From positions 62,001-126,000 of the forward strand of contig NZ_VUNA01000002.1 of assembly GCF_009695905.1 (NCBI RefSeq): DNA of 64,000 nucleotides, in the 5' to 3' direction. A program made the translations under genes and the position numbers. Position 1 is the first letter of the stretch, and the number at the start of each line of letters is the position of its first letter. The notes below the pieces were generated by a model. The model had not been told where the DNA came from, ran no database searches, and saw only the letters and a program-made list of their open reading frames with translations. This DNA comes from Mogibacterium kristiansenii. Lineage in GTDB: Bacteria > Bacillota > Clostridia > Peptostreptococcales > Anaerovoracaceae. Of this stretch, positions 1 through 9,382 are shown piece after piece.

Positions 1-575
1 ACGGCATGTTTGATTTGTCCTATTTGAATATGATTCCCAACATGAAAATTCTCTGTCCGGCAGACGGAAATCAGCTGGAAGAGATGTTGGAATATGGGGT
101 CCATCAATACGACGGACCGATTGCGATTCGGTATCCGAGAGGTTCTTCCCAGGGAAATCACCTGAGGCTGAAGCCGTTCACCGGGGAAAATACGGTGCTT
201 TCCGTTGGTAAGGATGTAACGATTCTGGCGGTAGGAGCGATGCTGGATACCGGTATCGAAGCGGCGAGACTTCTTCGCGAGCACGGATTCGATGCAGGGG
301 TTACGGCAATCAACGTGGTAAAACCGATGGACGCCGCGGCAGTGAATTCGGAGACGAAACTGGTGGTCACGCTGGAGGACAACACCATCATCGGAGGTTT
401 CTCCGATGAATTCGATCGGGTGAATCGGGAGAAGGCGTTTGGAATTCTGAATTTTGCCCTTCCGGATCAGTTTATTGAGCAGGGAAGCATTCCGGAATTG
501 CGAGAAGAATGTGCAATGACTCCGGAAGATGTAGTGAAGGGGGTAGAGGATTACTTTGAAAAAAGAAAGGCTTGA
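1..575 (+). CDS. dxs: 1-deoxy-D-xylulose-5-phosphate synthase, C-terminal part
   Basis: The reading frame enters from the left edge, so only about the last 190 residues are present. DXS joins pyruvate and glyceraldehyde 3-phosphate using thiamine diphosphate, the first step of the MEP isoprenoid pathway in the cytosol. The visible part starts in the transketolase-type pyrimidine-binding domain (GMFDLSYLNMIPNMK, then PADGNQLEEM and AIRYPRG) and continues through the transketolase C-terminal domain. The next gene, tlyA, starts inside its last 20 bases, an arrangement common in Firmicutes. The catalytic N-terminal half lies outside the window and cannot be checked. Confidence 0.93.
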   Translation, partial: GMFDLSYLNMIPNMKILCPADGNQLEEMLEYGVHQYDGPIAIRYPRGSSQGNHLRLKPFTGENTVLSVGKDVTILAVGAMLDTGIEAARLLREHGFDAGVTAINVVKPMDAAAVNSETKLVVTLEDNTIIGGFSDEFDRVNREKAFGILNFALPDQFIEQGSIPELREECAMTPEDVVKGVEDYFEKRKA

Positions 576-1386
576 TGTCATTTTGGTACAGAAAGGTCTG
601 GTGGAATCTCGAGACAAAGCGAAGAGAACCATCATGGCCGGACTGGTTACAGTAGACGGCCGGATAGAAGATAAAGCCGGACAGAAGTTCGATCCGGAAC
701 TGGAATTTGCGGTTAAGCAGAAGCTTTGCCCGTATGTGAGCCGCGGCGGATTGAAGCTGGAGAAAGCCATGAACTGCTTTCCGATCGATTTAAAGGATGG
801 AGTGTGCATGGACATGGGCGCCTCCACCGGCGGTTTCACCGACTGCATGCTGCAGAATGGTGCTCGGAAGGTCTACGCCCTGGATGTGGGATACGGACAA
901 CTGGATTATAAGCTGCGGGTAGACCCTCGAGTGGTGAATATGGAAAAAACCAATATCCGTTATTTGGACACCGATTTAATCGAAGAACCGGTGGACTTTG
1001 TGTCCATTGATGTCTCTTTTATTTCGGTGAAACACATGTTCCCGGTGGTGCAGAAGGTTTTGGATTCGTCGGGACACATGGTTTGCCTCATTAAGCCGCA
1101 GTTCGAAGCGGGAAGAGAACAGGTAGGCAAGAACGGTATCGTGCGGGATCCGGCGGTGCACCGTCAGGTCATCGAAAATGTTCTCCGTTACGCATCGGAG
1201 AATGGTCTGGAACCACTGGGATTGGCGTTCTCACCGGTAAAGGGGACGAAAGGAAATATCGAATATCTGCTTTTTGCCGGCAAGGCAGAAGGTGAACTTC
1301 CGGATAACGGCGAAGAATCCGTTCTTGAAGAATGGGCGAGCCGGATTTCGGACGTGGTTCAGGAAGCTCATGCGGATTTGGACTGA
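556..1386 (+). CDS. tlyA: TlyA family rRNA 2'-O-methyltransferase
   Basis: This 276-residue protein has an N-terminal S4 RNA-binding domain (about residues 1-60, RLDVILVQKGLVESRDKAK) and an FtsJ/RrmJ-like SAM methyltransferase domain with motif DMGASTGGFTDC followed by ALDVGYGQL. Members methylate the ribose of cytidine in 16S and/or 23S rRNA; some were described as hemolysins. The start is TTG at 556, preceded by AGAGGA five bases upstream, and overlaps dxs by 20 bases, which suggests translational coupling. Length is typical of the family. NAD kinase and argR/recN, often next in other Clostridia, do not follow here; nadK lies at 41427. Confidence 0.93.
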   Translation: MKKERLDVILVQKGLVESRDKAKRTIMAGLVTVDGRIEDKAGQKFDPELEFAVKQKLCPYVSRGGLKLEKAMNCFPIDLKDGVCMDMGASTGGFTDCMLQNGARKVYALDVGYGQLDYKLRVDPRVVNMEKTNIRYLDTDLIEEPVDFVSIDVSFISVKHMFPVVQKVLDSSGHMVCLIKPQFEAGREQVGKNGIVRDPAVHRQVIENVLRYASENGLEPLGLAFSPVKGTKGNIEYLLFAGKAEGELPDNGEESVLEEWASRISDVVQEAHADLD

Positions 1387-1426
1387 TTGGAATAAAGAAT
1401 AAAAAGGAATGAAAAAGGAGATTATT

Positions 1427-4069
1427 ATGGCATTGTCACCAATGATGCAGCAATACCTACAGATTAAAGAAGAGAATCCGGACTGCCTGATTTTGTTTCG
1501 GCTGGGGGATTTCTACGAGCTGTTTTTCGATGATGCCAAAACCGTCTCCCGAGAACTGGAACTGACCCTTACCGGCCGGGCCTGCGGTCTGGAGGAACGG
1601 GCACCCATGTGCGGGGTTCCGTTCCATTCGGCGGATTCCTACATTCCCAAGCTGGTGGAGCGCGGTCACAAGGTGGCCATTTGCGAACAGATGGAGGATC
1701 CGGCGGAGGCAAAGGGCTTGGTTCGCCGGGAGGTGGTTCGAATCATTACGCCGGGAACCATAGACATCGCCGGTTCCACCGAGAATGACGAAAATATTTT
1801 TATCGCATCGGTGTTCGCCACGAAGACACAGGTGGGCATTGCGTACGGGGATATTACTACCGGAGAGCTGGCCTGCATGCATCTGGAATATCGCCATAAT
1901 CTGGACTCTCTGATCAGCGAACTGGTAAAAATAGCTCCGAAGGAAATCGTTTACGATGAGTCCTCGCTGCCGGAAAACGTGCTGGCGGCGCTGCAGGATC
2001 CGCAGGTTCAGACCTATTTGAATCCGGTGGATTCTTCCTATTACCGGAAGGCGCTGTGCGAAAAGACGCTGATGAATCAATTCGGGGCATCTTCCCTGAT
2101 TTCGCTGGATTTGGACGGCCGAACGGACTTGGTGTTGGCCTCCGGATCCCTGCTTCTGTACCTGGGGGATACTCAGAAGCAGCGAATGGAGCAGTTCAAG
2201 CATTTGGATATTCGAGAATCCAGCAATTACATGCAGCTGGACCGTTCCACCCTTCGAAATCTGGAGCTGCTGGAAACAATATATGACAAAAACAAGGAAG
2301 GCTCCCTGCTGGGCGTGCTGGATCATACGCACACCGCTATGGGTGGGAGACTGCTAAAGCGATTTATAAAAGAGCCGCTGAACAATCAGGCGCAGATTAA
2401 TGCCCGGTTGGAAGCGGTGGACGCCGTAGTAAATCACCCGCTGGAGCGGAACAATCTGGTGGCGGGCCTTCGGGAAATCTACGATTTCGAACGCCTCAGT
2501 GCCCGCGTGGCCAGCGGCCGCGCCAACGGAAAGGATCTGGTGGCGCTGAAAAATACGCTGGGTGCACTGCCGGAGATTCGAAATACTTTGGAGGACCTGG
2601 CATCCTCGGCTTTGCTTGCCGAAATCCGGGATTCCATCGATGATTTTGACGATCTGTATCAGATGATTGCGGAATCCATCGTGGAAGAACCGCCATTTAT
2701 CATCACCGAGGGCAATCTGATTCGGCCGGGATATTCTTCGGAGTTGGACGACCTGAAGGAATCCATTCGGGATGCCAAGGAGTGGATTGCGGGGCTGGAG
2801 CAGAGCGAGCGGGAACGCACCGGAATCAAGACCATCAAGGTGGGATTCAACAAGGTGTTCGGATACTATCTGGATGTGAGCAAATCCTTTTCGGATAAAG
2901 TGCCGGAGAATTACATTCGAAAGCAAACTTTGGTGAATAACGAAAGGTACATTACGCCGGAGCTAAAGGAGAAAGAAAGCCTGGTTCTGAGTGCGGAAGC
3001 AAAAATAAATGCGCTGGAATACGATATCTTCCGGAAAATCCGGACATCCATTGAACCGTATATCGGATCGCTGCAGAAAGCCTCTGCTTCCGTGGCTTTA
3101 TTGGATGTGCTGGTTTCCTTCGGAGATGTGGCGACAGCCAACGGCTATGTCCGGCCGGAGGTGGACGATTCCAGCTTGATTGAGATTGAAGAGGGTCGCC
3201 ATCCGGCGGTGGAGCAGATGATTGGAAGCGGCATGTTCGTGTCCAATAACACCGCCATGGATACGGAACAGGAGAGCCTTCTTCTGATTACCGGCCCGAA
3301 CATGTCCGGTAAATCCACCTATATGCGTCAGACTGCCATCATCGTGCTGATGGCACAGATGGGATCCTTTGTCCCTTGTCGTCGGGCGCGTATTGGCGTG
3401 TGCGATCGTGTTTTTACTCGAATCGGTGCATCGGACAATTTGGCATCGGGACAGTCTACTTTTTTCATTGAAATGAGCGAACTGGCCAATATCCTGCGGA
3501 ATGCGACTCGCCGCAGCCTGATTATTCTGGATGAAATCGGCCGGGGTACCAGTACTTTTGACGGCCTGTCCATTGCCTGGGCGACGGCGGAATATCTGGC
3601 GTCGGACGATCATCGGGTGCGCACCATGTTCGCCACCCACTATCACGAGCTGACGGTGCTGGAGGAGCAGCTTCCGGCGGTGCACAACTTGTCGGTATCG
3701 GTCTCCGAGGACGGAAGCAATGTAGTGTTCCTGCATCGGATTATCGACGGACCGGCCAGCAAGAGCTACGGCATTCACGTGGCGAAGATTGCCGGAATTC
3801 CGAAGGCAATTCGCCAGAGCGCGTCGAGAAAACTGAAGGAGTTGGAAGCGCAGTCGGCACCGATGCCGGCGACCACCCAGATTTCCTTCTTCGACAGCGA
3901 GATTGCTCCGGAACCGGAACGGGTTTCCGAAGAGCCTCTGCCGTATGAGAATGTGCTGAAGGAGATTCGCGGGATGGATATCAATTCCCTGACTCCGATT
4001 CAGGCACTGGTGCGGCTGCAGGAAATACAGAATGAAATCAAAGATATTGATGAGGATTCAGAAGAATGA
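1427..4069 (+). CDS. mutS: DNA mismatch repair protein MutS
   Basis: MutS recognises mismatches and small loops in newly made DNA. The 880-residue product shows the N-terminal mismatch-binding domain (QYLQIKEENPDCLILFRLGDFYELF, carrying the Phe-X-Glu wedge region), connector, lever and clamp domains, and the C-terminal ABC ATPase with Walker A GPNMSGKST at about residue 623, Walker B IILDEIGRGTS and the FATHYHEL switch. An in-frame ATG 18 bases upstream has its purine run directly abutting the codon; the ATG at 1427 has AAGGAG six bases before it and is preferred. It overlaps mutL by four bases (ATGA). Confidence 0.97.
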   Translation: MALSPMMQQYLQIKEENPDCLILFRLGDFYELFFDDAKTVSRELELTLTGRACGLEERAPMCGVPFHSADSYIPKLVERGHKVAICEQMEDPAEAKGLVRREVVRIITPGTIDIAGSTENDENIFIASVFATKTQVGIAYGDITTGELACMHLEYRHNLDSLISELVKIAPKEIVYDESSLPENVLAALQDPQVQTYLNPVDSSYYRKALCEKTLMNQFGASSLISLDLDGRTDLVLASGSLLLYLGDTQKQRMEQFKHLDIRESSNYMQLDRSTLRNLELLETIYDKNKEGSLLGVLDHTHTAMGGRLLKRFIKEPLNNQAQINARLEAVDAVVNHPLERNNLVAGLREIYDFERLSARVASGRANGKDLVALKNTLGALPEIRNTLEDLASSALLAEIRDSIDDFDDLYQMIAESIVEEPPFIITEGNLIRPGYSSELDDLKESIRDAKEWIAGLEQSERERTGIKTIKVGFNKVFGYYLDVSKSFSDKVPENYIRKQTLVNNERYITPELKEKESLVLSAEAKINALEYDIFRKIRTSIEPYIGSLQKASASVALLDVLVSFGDVATANGYVRPEVDDSSLIEIEEGRHPAVEQMIGSGMFVSNNTAMDTEQESLLLITGPNMSGKSTYMRQTAIIVLMAQMGSFVPCRRARIGVCDRVFTRIGASDNLASGQSTFFIEMSELANILRNATRRSLIILDEIGRGTSTFDGLSIAWATAEYLASDDHRVRTMFATHYHELTVLEEQLPAVHNLSVSVSEDGSNVVFLHRIIDGPASKSYGIHVAKIAGIPKAIRQSASRKLKELEAQSAPMPATTQISFFDSEIAPEPERVSEEPLPYENVLKEIRGMDINSLTPIQALVRLQEIQNEIKDIDEDSEE

Positions 4070-5979
4070 TACAAGTACTGGATAGCTTTATATCGGATAA
4101 AATCGCCGCCGGCGAGGTCATCGAACGGCCCCTTTCCATCGTAAAAGAATTGGTGGAGAACTCCATCGATGCCGGGGCCGACAGCATTGTGGTAGAAATT
4201 CGAAACGGCGGAAAATCCTACATCCGGGTAACGGACAACGGCTGCGGAATCCCGGCGGAGGAAGCGGAAATTGCTTTCGAGCGCCATGCCACCGGAAAGA
4301 TTCAGACACTGGAAGACCTGGGACATATCGATACCCTGGGTTTTCGCGGAGAGGCGCTGGCCAGCATCTGTGCCATTTCCAGAATGACATTGTATACCCG
4401 AACGGCGGAGTCTCCGGTGGGAATCAAGCTGGAAATTCAGGGCGGGCGCATTTGCGGGAAGGAACCCTCCGGCATGAATGGGGGGACCACCATGGTGGTG
4501 GAGGACGTGTTCTACAACACCCCGGCGCGTCGGAAATTTATGCGAAGCGATGCGGCAGAGGCTTCCGCCATCATCGATTTCGTTCAGAAAATGGCCCTGT
4601 ACTATGCGAACGTGGCCTTCCAACTGATTAACAACGGGCGGAACGTGCTCACCACCAACGGAGACGGAAACTATCTTCATGCCATCTCTCGGGTGTATCC
4701 TACAAAAGAATTCAGCAATCTGATGGAAATCCAGGGCGAGCACGTGCACGGCTTTATTTCCGATCCCGGTACCACAAAGAATAACCGAAGCGGTCAGATT
4801 TTCTTCGTGAACGGCCGGTATGTTCGAAGCGACGTCATTGAAAAAGGGCTGATGGATGGATACGGTGACCGAGTTTTCTCCGGATACCCGGTGGCGCTGT
4901 TGTTCATCACCGTACCTCCGGAAACCATCGATGTGAATATTCACCCCAACAAGAAGGAAATCAAATTCCTGGAATCCGGGGACATCAAGAAAGATATCGC
5001 TGCGGCGGTGCAGAAAGTGATTCATTCTCAAGATGCGGTCCCCCAAGCGATGCTGAAGGAAAAAAACATCTCTTCGGGTTCACTGGAAGAGGTGGCGAAG
5101 GAACCGGTAAAAAAACCTTCCGGAGAGCAGATGGGTATCCGGGAATTCCTGCAGGCGAAGAAGCGGGAACACAAACCGAACACAGAGACGGTGTATCATG
5201 AAGATGATATGAAGATGGCGTTCCAAGTTCCGGGAGACAGCATGAGCGATGCTTTCAAAGGCTTGGTTCAGGAGGCGAAAACGGAATACGACGGGGAAAA
5301 ACCAGAGGTATCGGCGGAACCGGTGAAGTCAGATATGAAGTCGGAAGAAGCCGATGAGACGGATCGGATTCCTTTGGCACCGGCCACCACACGGCTCTTC
5401 GATTTCAAGAATCTGACTTTGGCGGGATATGTTTTTAATACCTACATCATCACTCAGGCGGGGGATAACCTGTTCATTCTGGATCAGCATGCGGCACACG
5501 AACGAATTCTGTACGAAAAGCTGGTTCGCCAATACAATACCGGTGCGCACCTGCCGCAGGATATCCTGACACCGATTCTGCTGAACGTATCCGGCGATGT
5601 GTATTTCGGTGAACGGGAATGGATGGACGTCCTTCGGCGAATTGGCTATGCCATTGAGGATTTCGGCAGCAATACTTTTATCATTCGGGGAATTCCGGCC
5701 TATATGACTTTGACCGAGGCAGATGCTTTTGCCCGAAATCTGGTGGATGTTCAAGAAAATGAAGTGCATCTGCATCAGAATACCCCGGTGGTGGATAAAC
5801 TGATTATGCGTTCCTGTAAAGCGGCGGTGAAAGGAAACGATCACCTGTCGGAACGGGAAATTCGAGAGCTGCTGGATCGGCTTTCCCAGTGCGTGAATCC
5901 GTTCAGCTGTCCGCACGGACGACCTACTTTCATCCGCATATCCAAGTACGAAATTGAACGATCTTTTAGAAGAAAATAG
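4066..5979 (+). CDS. mutL: DNA mismatch repair endonuclease MutL
   Basis: The 637-residue protein couples mismatch recognition to strand incision. The N-terminal GHKL ATPase is clear (ELVENSIDAGA, DNGCGI, GFRGEAL). A low-complexity linker follows at about residues 330-450. The C-terminal domain carries the metal-dependent nicking site DQHAAHERI from residue 473, with SCKAAVKGND around C584 and CPHGRP from C615. These cysteine and histidine motifs mark a nuclease-type MutL, as in organisms lacking MutH. The ATG overlaps the mutS stop, so the two are translationally coupled. Confidence 0.97.
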   Translation: MIQVLDSFISDKIAAGEVIERPLSIVKELVENSIDAGADSIVVEIRNGGKSYIRVTDNGCGIPAEEAEIAFERHATGKIQTLEDLGHIDTLGFRGEALASICAISRMTLYTRTAESPVGIKLEIQGGRICGKEPSGMNGGTTMVVEDVFYNTPARRKFMRSDAAEASAIIDFVQKMALYYANVAFQLINNGRNVLTTNGDGNYLHAISRVYPTKEFSNLMEIQGEHVHGFISDPGTTKNNRSGQIFFVNGRYVRSDVIEKGLMDGYGDRVFSGYPVALLFITVPPETIDVNIHPNKKEIKFLESGDIKKDIAAAVQKVIHSQDAVPQAMLKEKNISSGSLEEVAKEPVKKPSGEQMGIREFLQAKKREHKPNTETVYHEDDMKMAFQVPGDSMSDAFKGLVQEAKTEYDGEKPEVSAEPVKSDMKSEEADETDRIPLAPATTRLFDFKNLTLAGYVFNTYIITQAGDNLFILDQHAAHERILYEKLVRQYNTGAHLPQDILTPILLNVSGDVYFGEREWMDVLRRIGYAIEDFGSNTFIIRGIPAYMTLTEADAFARNLVDVQENEVHLHQNTPVVDKLIMRSCKAAVKGNDHLSEREIRELLDRLSQCVNPFSCPHGRPTFIRISKYEIERSFRRK

Positions 5980-5992
5980 CAAGGAAAGAATT

Positions 5993-6925
5993 ATGACGAC
6001 ACAGAAGAAAACAGTTTATATTATTGCCGGGCCGACAGCAGTTGGAAAGAGCGTAATTGCCAATTACCTTGCCCGGCGGATTCACGGCGAAATCGTGAAT
6101 TGCGATTCCATTCAGCTGTACAAATATCTGGATATCGGCAGTGCCAAGCCGAGTCCGGCGGATATGAGCACCGTGCCGCATCATCTGTACGGCGTCATCG
6201 ATCTGAAAGAGGATATGACAGTGGCGCGGTATCAGAAAATGGCACTGGAGACCATCGATGATATTCTGGAAAGGGGCAAGACGCCGATTCTGTGCGGCGG
6301 TACCGGATTGTACCTGAATTCCGTGCTGTACGATATGGATTTTGCGGCGGAACCGGCCGACGGCGGAAAGCGCCGCCGGGAACTGGAAGATATGGCGAAG
6401 CAGATGGGCGGCGAATACATGTACGAAGTTCTGTCGGCGGTGGATCCGAAATCGGCGGAACGAATTCATCCCAACAATACTCGAAAGGTGATTCGTGCCA
6501 TCGAAGCGTACGAATTCGGCTCTAACGTACAGGACCTGAATGCGTGCGGCCTGCGGGAAGGATATGACTTCCGTCTGTTCGGAATCACGATGGACCGGGA
6601 GTGGTTGTACGACCGAATCAACCGACGGGTGCTGAAACTGGTTCAGAACGGTCTTTTGGATGAGATTAAATCCCTTCGGGAGATGGGATACGACGAAACG
6701 GCACCGGCGCTGAAAGCCATCGGCTACAAGGAGTTCTTCGCATACTACAACGGTGAGATTCCGGAGCTGAAGGACGCCATCCTGGCGGTAATGAAGGATA
6801 CGCGTCATTATGCCAAGAGACAGCTCACCTGGCTGAAACGTTACGAGGGACTGATTCATTGGATTGAGATTCAACGAAATGAATCCGTGGGTGCAGTCGT
6901 TGATCGGATTCTTTCGGCAGAGTAA
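5993..6925 (+). CDS. miaA: tRNA dimethylallyltransferase MiaA
   Basis: MiaA transfers a dimethylallyl group to adenosine 37 of tRNAs that read codons starting with U. The P-loop GPTAVGKS lies near residue 12, followed by the substrate-binding NCDSIQLYK segment and the LCGGTGLYL motif. An earlier in-frame ATG inside mutL would add 13 residues, but AAGGAA six bases before 5993 supports the later start, giving 310 residues, the usual size. It sits 13 bases after mutL. In Bacilli miaA is commonly followed by hfq; here a tyrosine recombinase follows instead. Confidence 0.95.
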   Translation: MTTQKKTVYIIAGPTAVGKSVIANYLARRIHGEIVNCDSIQLYKYLDIGSAKPSPADMSTVPHHLYGVIDLKEDMTVARYQKMALETIDDILERGKTPILCGGTGLYLNSVLYDMDFAAEPADGGKRRRELEDMAKQMGGEYMYEVLSAVDPKSAERIHPNNTRKVIRAIEAYEFGSNVQDLNACGLREGYDFRLFGITMDREWLYDRINRRVLKLVQNGLLDEIKSLREMGYDETAPALKAIGYKEFFAYYNGEIPELKDAILAVMKDTRHYAKRQLTWLKRYEGLIHWIEIQRNESVGAVVDRILSAE

Positions 6926-6937
6926 AGAAGGAAATTC

Positions 6938-8059
6938 ATGAAAGAGTATCGAATTCATAACAAAAGTGACCGGCCGGACAACGTGGTGGAACAGGAGAAT
7001 GAGATTTTTTTGGAGTGCGAGAAGCTGGAAGAAACGCTCCCTCGGTCTCTTCGAACTTATTTTATCTACCTAAAGGGAAACGTATTGCCTCAGAGCCGGC
7101 TGGTCTACTTGCGGGACATCCATTTTTTCTTTGAATATCTGGTGCGGGAAACCACACTGACGGAAGCGGATACGCCGGACCGGGTCACATTGGATGAATT
7201 GAATCAGATTACAGCGATGGATATCAATATATTTCTGGACTATTGTCGGAAATACAAGGTGGAAACGGAAAAGGGGACGGTCATCTACGAGAACAACAAC
7301 AAGACCCTTTCTCGGAAGAAATCCTCTATCTCCGTGATGTTTAAGCAACTGTACCGCGACGGACTTCTGGACAATAATATCACCGACGGTTTCGATCCCA
7401 TTCGGGTTCCGGGACCCGGGGAGAAGGAAATCAAGGCGCTTCAGGATGATGAAGTGATGGTGATGCTGGATGCGGTGAGCAGCGGAACCCACCTGACGGA
7501 TCGGGAACGCATTTATTGGGAGAAGACGAAGCTTCGGGACAAAGCGATTCTGATTCTTTTCCTGACATACGGTCTGCGCCTGTCGGAACTGCAGCAGCTG
7601 AACGTGTCTTCTTTTAATTTCTCCAGAGGAGAATTTCGAATCTACCGAAAGCGGGGAAAAGAATCTACGATGCCCATCAACCACTCCGTGGAGGCTGTGG
7701 TTCTGGATTATCTGGAAAACGAACGAAATCAAATTACCGTGCAGGACGAGGGAGATGAGGATGCACTCTTTCTTTCGCTGCAAGGAAAGCGGATGACACA
7801 GCGGGCCATCCGGGAATTGGTAAAAAAATACACATCCATTCCGCTGCATACCGGGCGAAAAGAGGGATACAGTCCGCACAAGCTTCGGGCTACCGCCGCC
7901 ACCAGTTTGATCGGCCGCGGTAATTCCATTTACGATGTACAGGCGCTTCTGGATCACGAGCAGGTGACCACCACGCAGCTGTACGCATCCCACAAGATGA
8001 ATGTAAAACGAGACCTGGTAAAGGGTATGGAATGGGAAGAAGAAAGGACGGAACAATAG
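6938..8059 (+). CDS. Tyrosine recombinase, XerS/XerC-like
   Basis: This 373-residue tyrosine recombinase has an N-terminal SAM-like core-binding domain (about residues 30-135) and a C-terminal catalytic domain. The active-site set is complete: R214 (TYGLRLSEL), a lysine in the beta-hairpin (YRKRGKES), H314 and R317 (SPHKLRATA), H340 (LLDHEQV) and nucleophile Y349 (TQLYASHK). It is longer than XerC/XerD (about 300) and closer in size to XerS of streptococci. It lies 13 bases after miaA in a housekeeping run, with no attachment site or phage genes nearby. Chromosome dimer resolution is the best guess; a dedicated integrase is the alternative. Confidence 0.8.
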   Translation: MKEYRIHNKSDRPDNVVEQENEIFLECEKLEETLPRSLRTYFIYLKGNVLPQSRLVYLRDIHFFFEYLVRETTLTEADTPDRVTLDELNQITAMDINIFLDYCRKYKVETEKGTVIYENNNKTLSRKKSSISVMFKQLYRDGLLDNNITDGFDPIRVPGPGEKEIKALQDDEVMVMLDAVSSGTHLTDRERIYWEKTKLRDKAILILFLTYGLRLSELQQLNVSSFNFSRGEFRIYRKRGKESTMPINHSVEAVVLDYLENERNQITVQDEGDEDALFLSLQGKRMTQRAIRELVKKYTSIPLHTGRKEGYSPHKLRATAATSLIGRGNSIYDVQALLDHEQVTTTQLYASHKMNVKRDLVKGMEWEEERTEQ

Positions 8060-8062
8060 AAA

Positions 8063-9382
8063 GTGGCAGAAAGAATATATAAGGAACATTTAATTCGCGA
8101 TTTTGGTATTAATCGAGGAATACTGGATTATTTGGATCGGATGGAGGAAAAGCTGGGAGATTCCTTTCAAGAGATGGATGAAATCTGTGCCATCAATCAG
8201 CTGAAGGTGCTGAAGGCGTTCCAGGATAACAATATCAACGACACGCATTTCGGATGGAATACCGGATACGGATATGATGATGTCGGCCGAGAAGCGGTGG
8301 AGAAGGTATACGCCTCCATCTTCCATACCGAGGCGGCATTGGTTCGTCCGAACCTTGTAAACGGGACGCACGCCATTGCCACCACTCTGTTCGGAATTCT
8401 GAAACCGGGAGAAGAGCTTTTGGAAGTGACGGGCACGCCGTACGATACTCTGCAGACCGTAATCGGAAAAAACGACGCACCGGAATCTGATTTTACCGGA
8501 ACGCTGACGGATTACGGTATTCAGTATCGGGAAGTTGCGCTGGGCGAAGATATGGATGTGGATCTGGATGCAATCGTAAATGCGATTCAGCCGGAGACCA
8601 AAGTAGTGGCCATGCAGCGTTCCACCGGATACGACTGGCGGCCGGCGATTCCGCTGGAGAGCCTTCGAATCGTCACAGAAACTGTACATAGACTCCGTCC
8701 GGACATCATCGTCATGGTAGATAATTGTTATGGAGAATTCGTGGACGTTCAAGAACCAACGGATTTCGGAGTGGACGTCATGGCCGGATCCCTGATTAAG
8801 AATCCGGGAGGCGGTTTGGCTCTGTCCGGCGGTTACATCGTGGGAAGAAGCGATTTGATTGAGCGGATTTCCTATCGGTTGACCTGTCCGGGAATCGGTG
8901 CGGAATGCGGCCTGACCTTTGGCCAGAACCGTTCGGTGCTTCAAGGTATGTTCCTGGCACCGAAGGTGGTAAACGCAGCGGTGAAGGGCGCGATGCTCTG
9001 CGGAGCGGCGTACGACGGCTTGGGCTTTGAAGTGATGCCGCCGGCATATTCGAAGAGAAGCGATATCGTGCAGGCCATTCAGTTTAAGGATCCGGATAAA
9101 ACCATTGCATTCTGTCAGGCGATTCAGTCCGCTTCTCCGATTGACGCATATGTAACACCGATTCCATGGGATATGCCGGGGTACGAGGATCAGGTAATCA
9201 TGGCGGCTGGCGCTTTTGTACAGGGTTCTTCTATTGAACTCAGTGCGGATGCACCGCTGAGAGAACCGTACATCGCTTATTTTCAGGGCGGACTGACGTA
9301 CGAGCACGCCCGCTACGGAATAATCAAGAGCCTGGATACCATGGTGAAGAAAGGCCTTATTGATGTCGAAGAAGAAAGATAA
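8063..9382 (+). CDS. Methionine gamma-lyase family protein (YnbB / aluminium resistance type)
   Basis: This 439-residue PLP-dependent enzyme belongs to the family often annotated as aluminium resistance protein or methionine gamma-lyase family (YnbB of Bacillus). The PLP lysine is probably the one in SLIKNPGGGLALSGGY, with VDNCYGEF upstream as the cofactor Asp region. The native substrate of the family is not established. The start is GTG at 8063, four bases after the recombinase, with only a weak upstream AGGACGG. In Bacillus ynbB lies near miaA and hfq, so this position after miaA is conserved context. Confidence 0.85.
   Translation: MAERIYKEHLIRDFGINRGILDYLDRMEEKLGDSFQEMDEICAINQLKVLKAFQDNNINDTHFGWNTGYGYDDVGREAVEKVYASIFHTEAALVRPNLVNGTHAIATTLFGILKPGEELLEVTGTPYDTLQTVIGKNDAPESDFTGTLTDYGIQYREVALGEDMDVDLDAIVNAIQPETKVVAMQRSTGYDWRPAIPLESLRIVTETVHRLRPDIIVMVDNCYGEFVDVQEPTDFGVDVMAGSLIKNPGGGLALSGGYIVGRSDLIERISYRLTCPGIGAECGLTFGQNRSVLQGMFLAPKVVNAAVKGAMLCGAAYDGLGFEVMPPAYSKRSDIVQAIQFKDPDKTIAFCQAIQSASPIDAYVTPIPWDMPGYEDQVIMAAGAFVQGSSIELSADAPLREPYIAYFQGGLTYEHARYGIIKSLDTMVKKGLIDVEEER

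Noticed and set aside
6938-8059. Mobile-element integrase
   Set aside because: The recombinase sits tightly inside a conserved housekeeping operon without attachment repeats, excisionase or phage genes.
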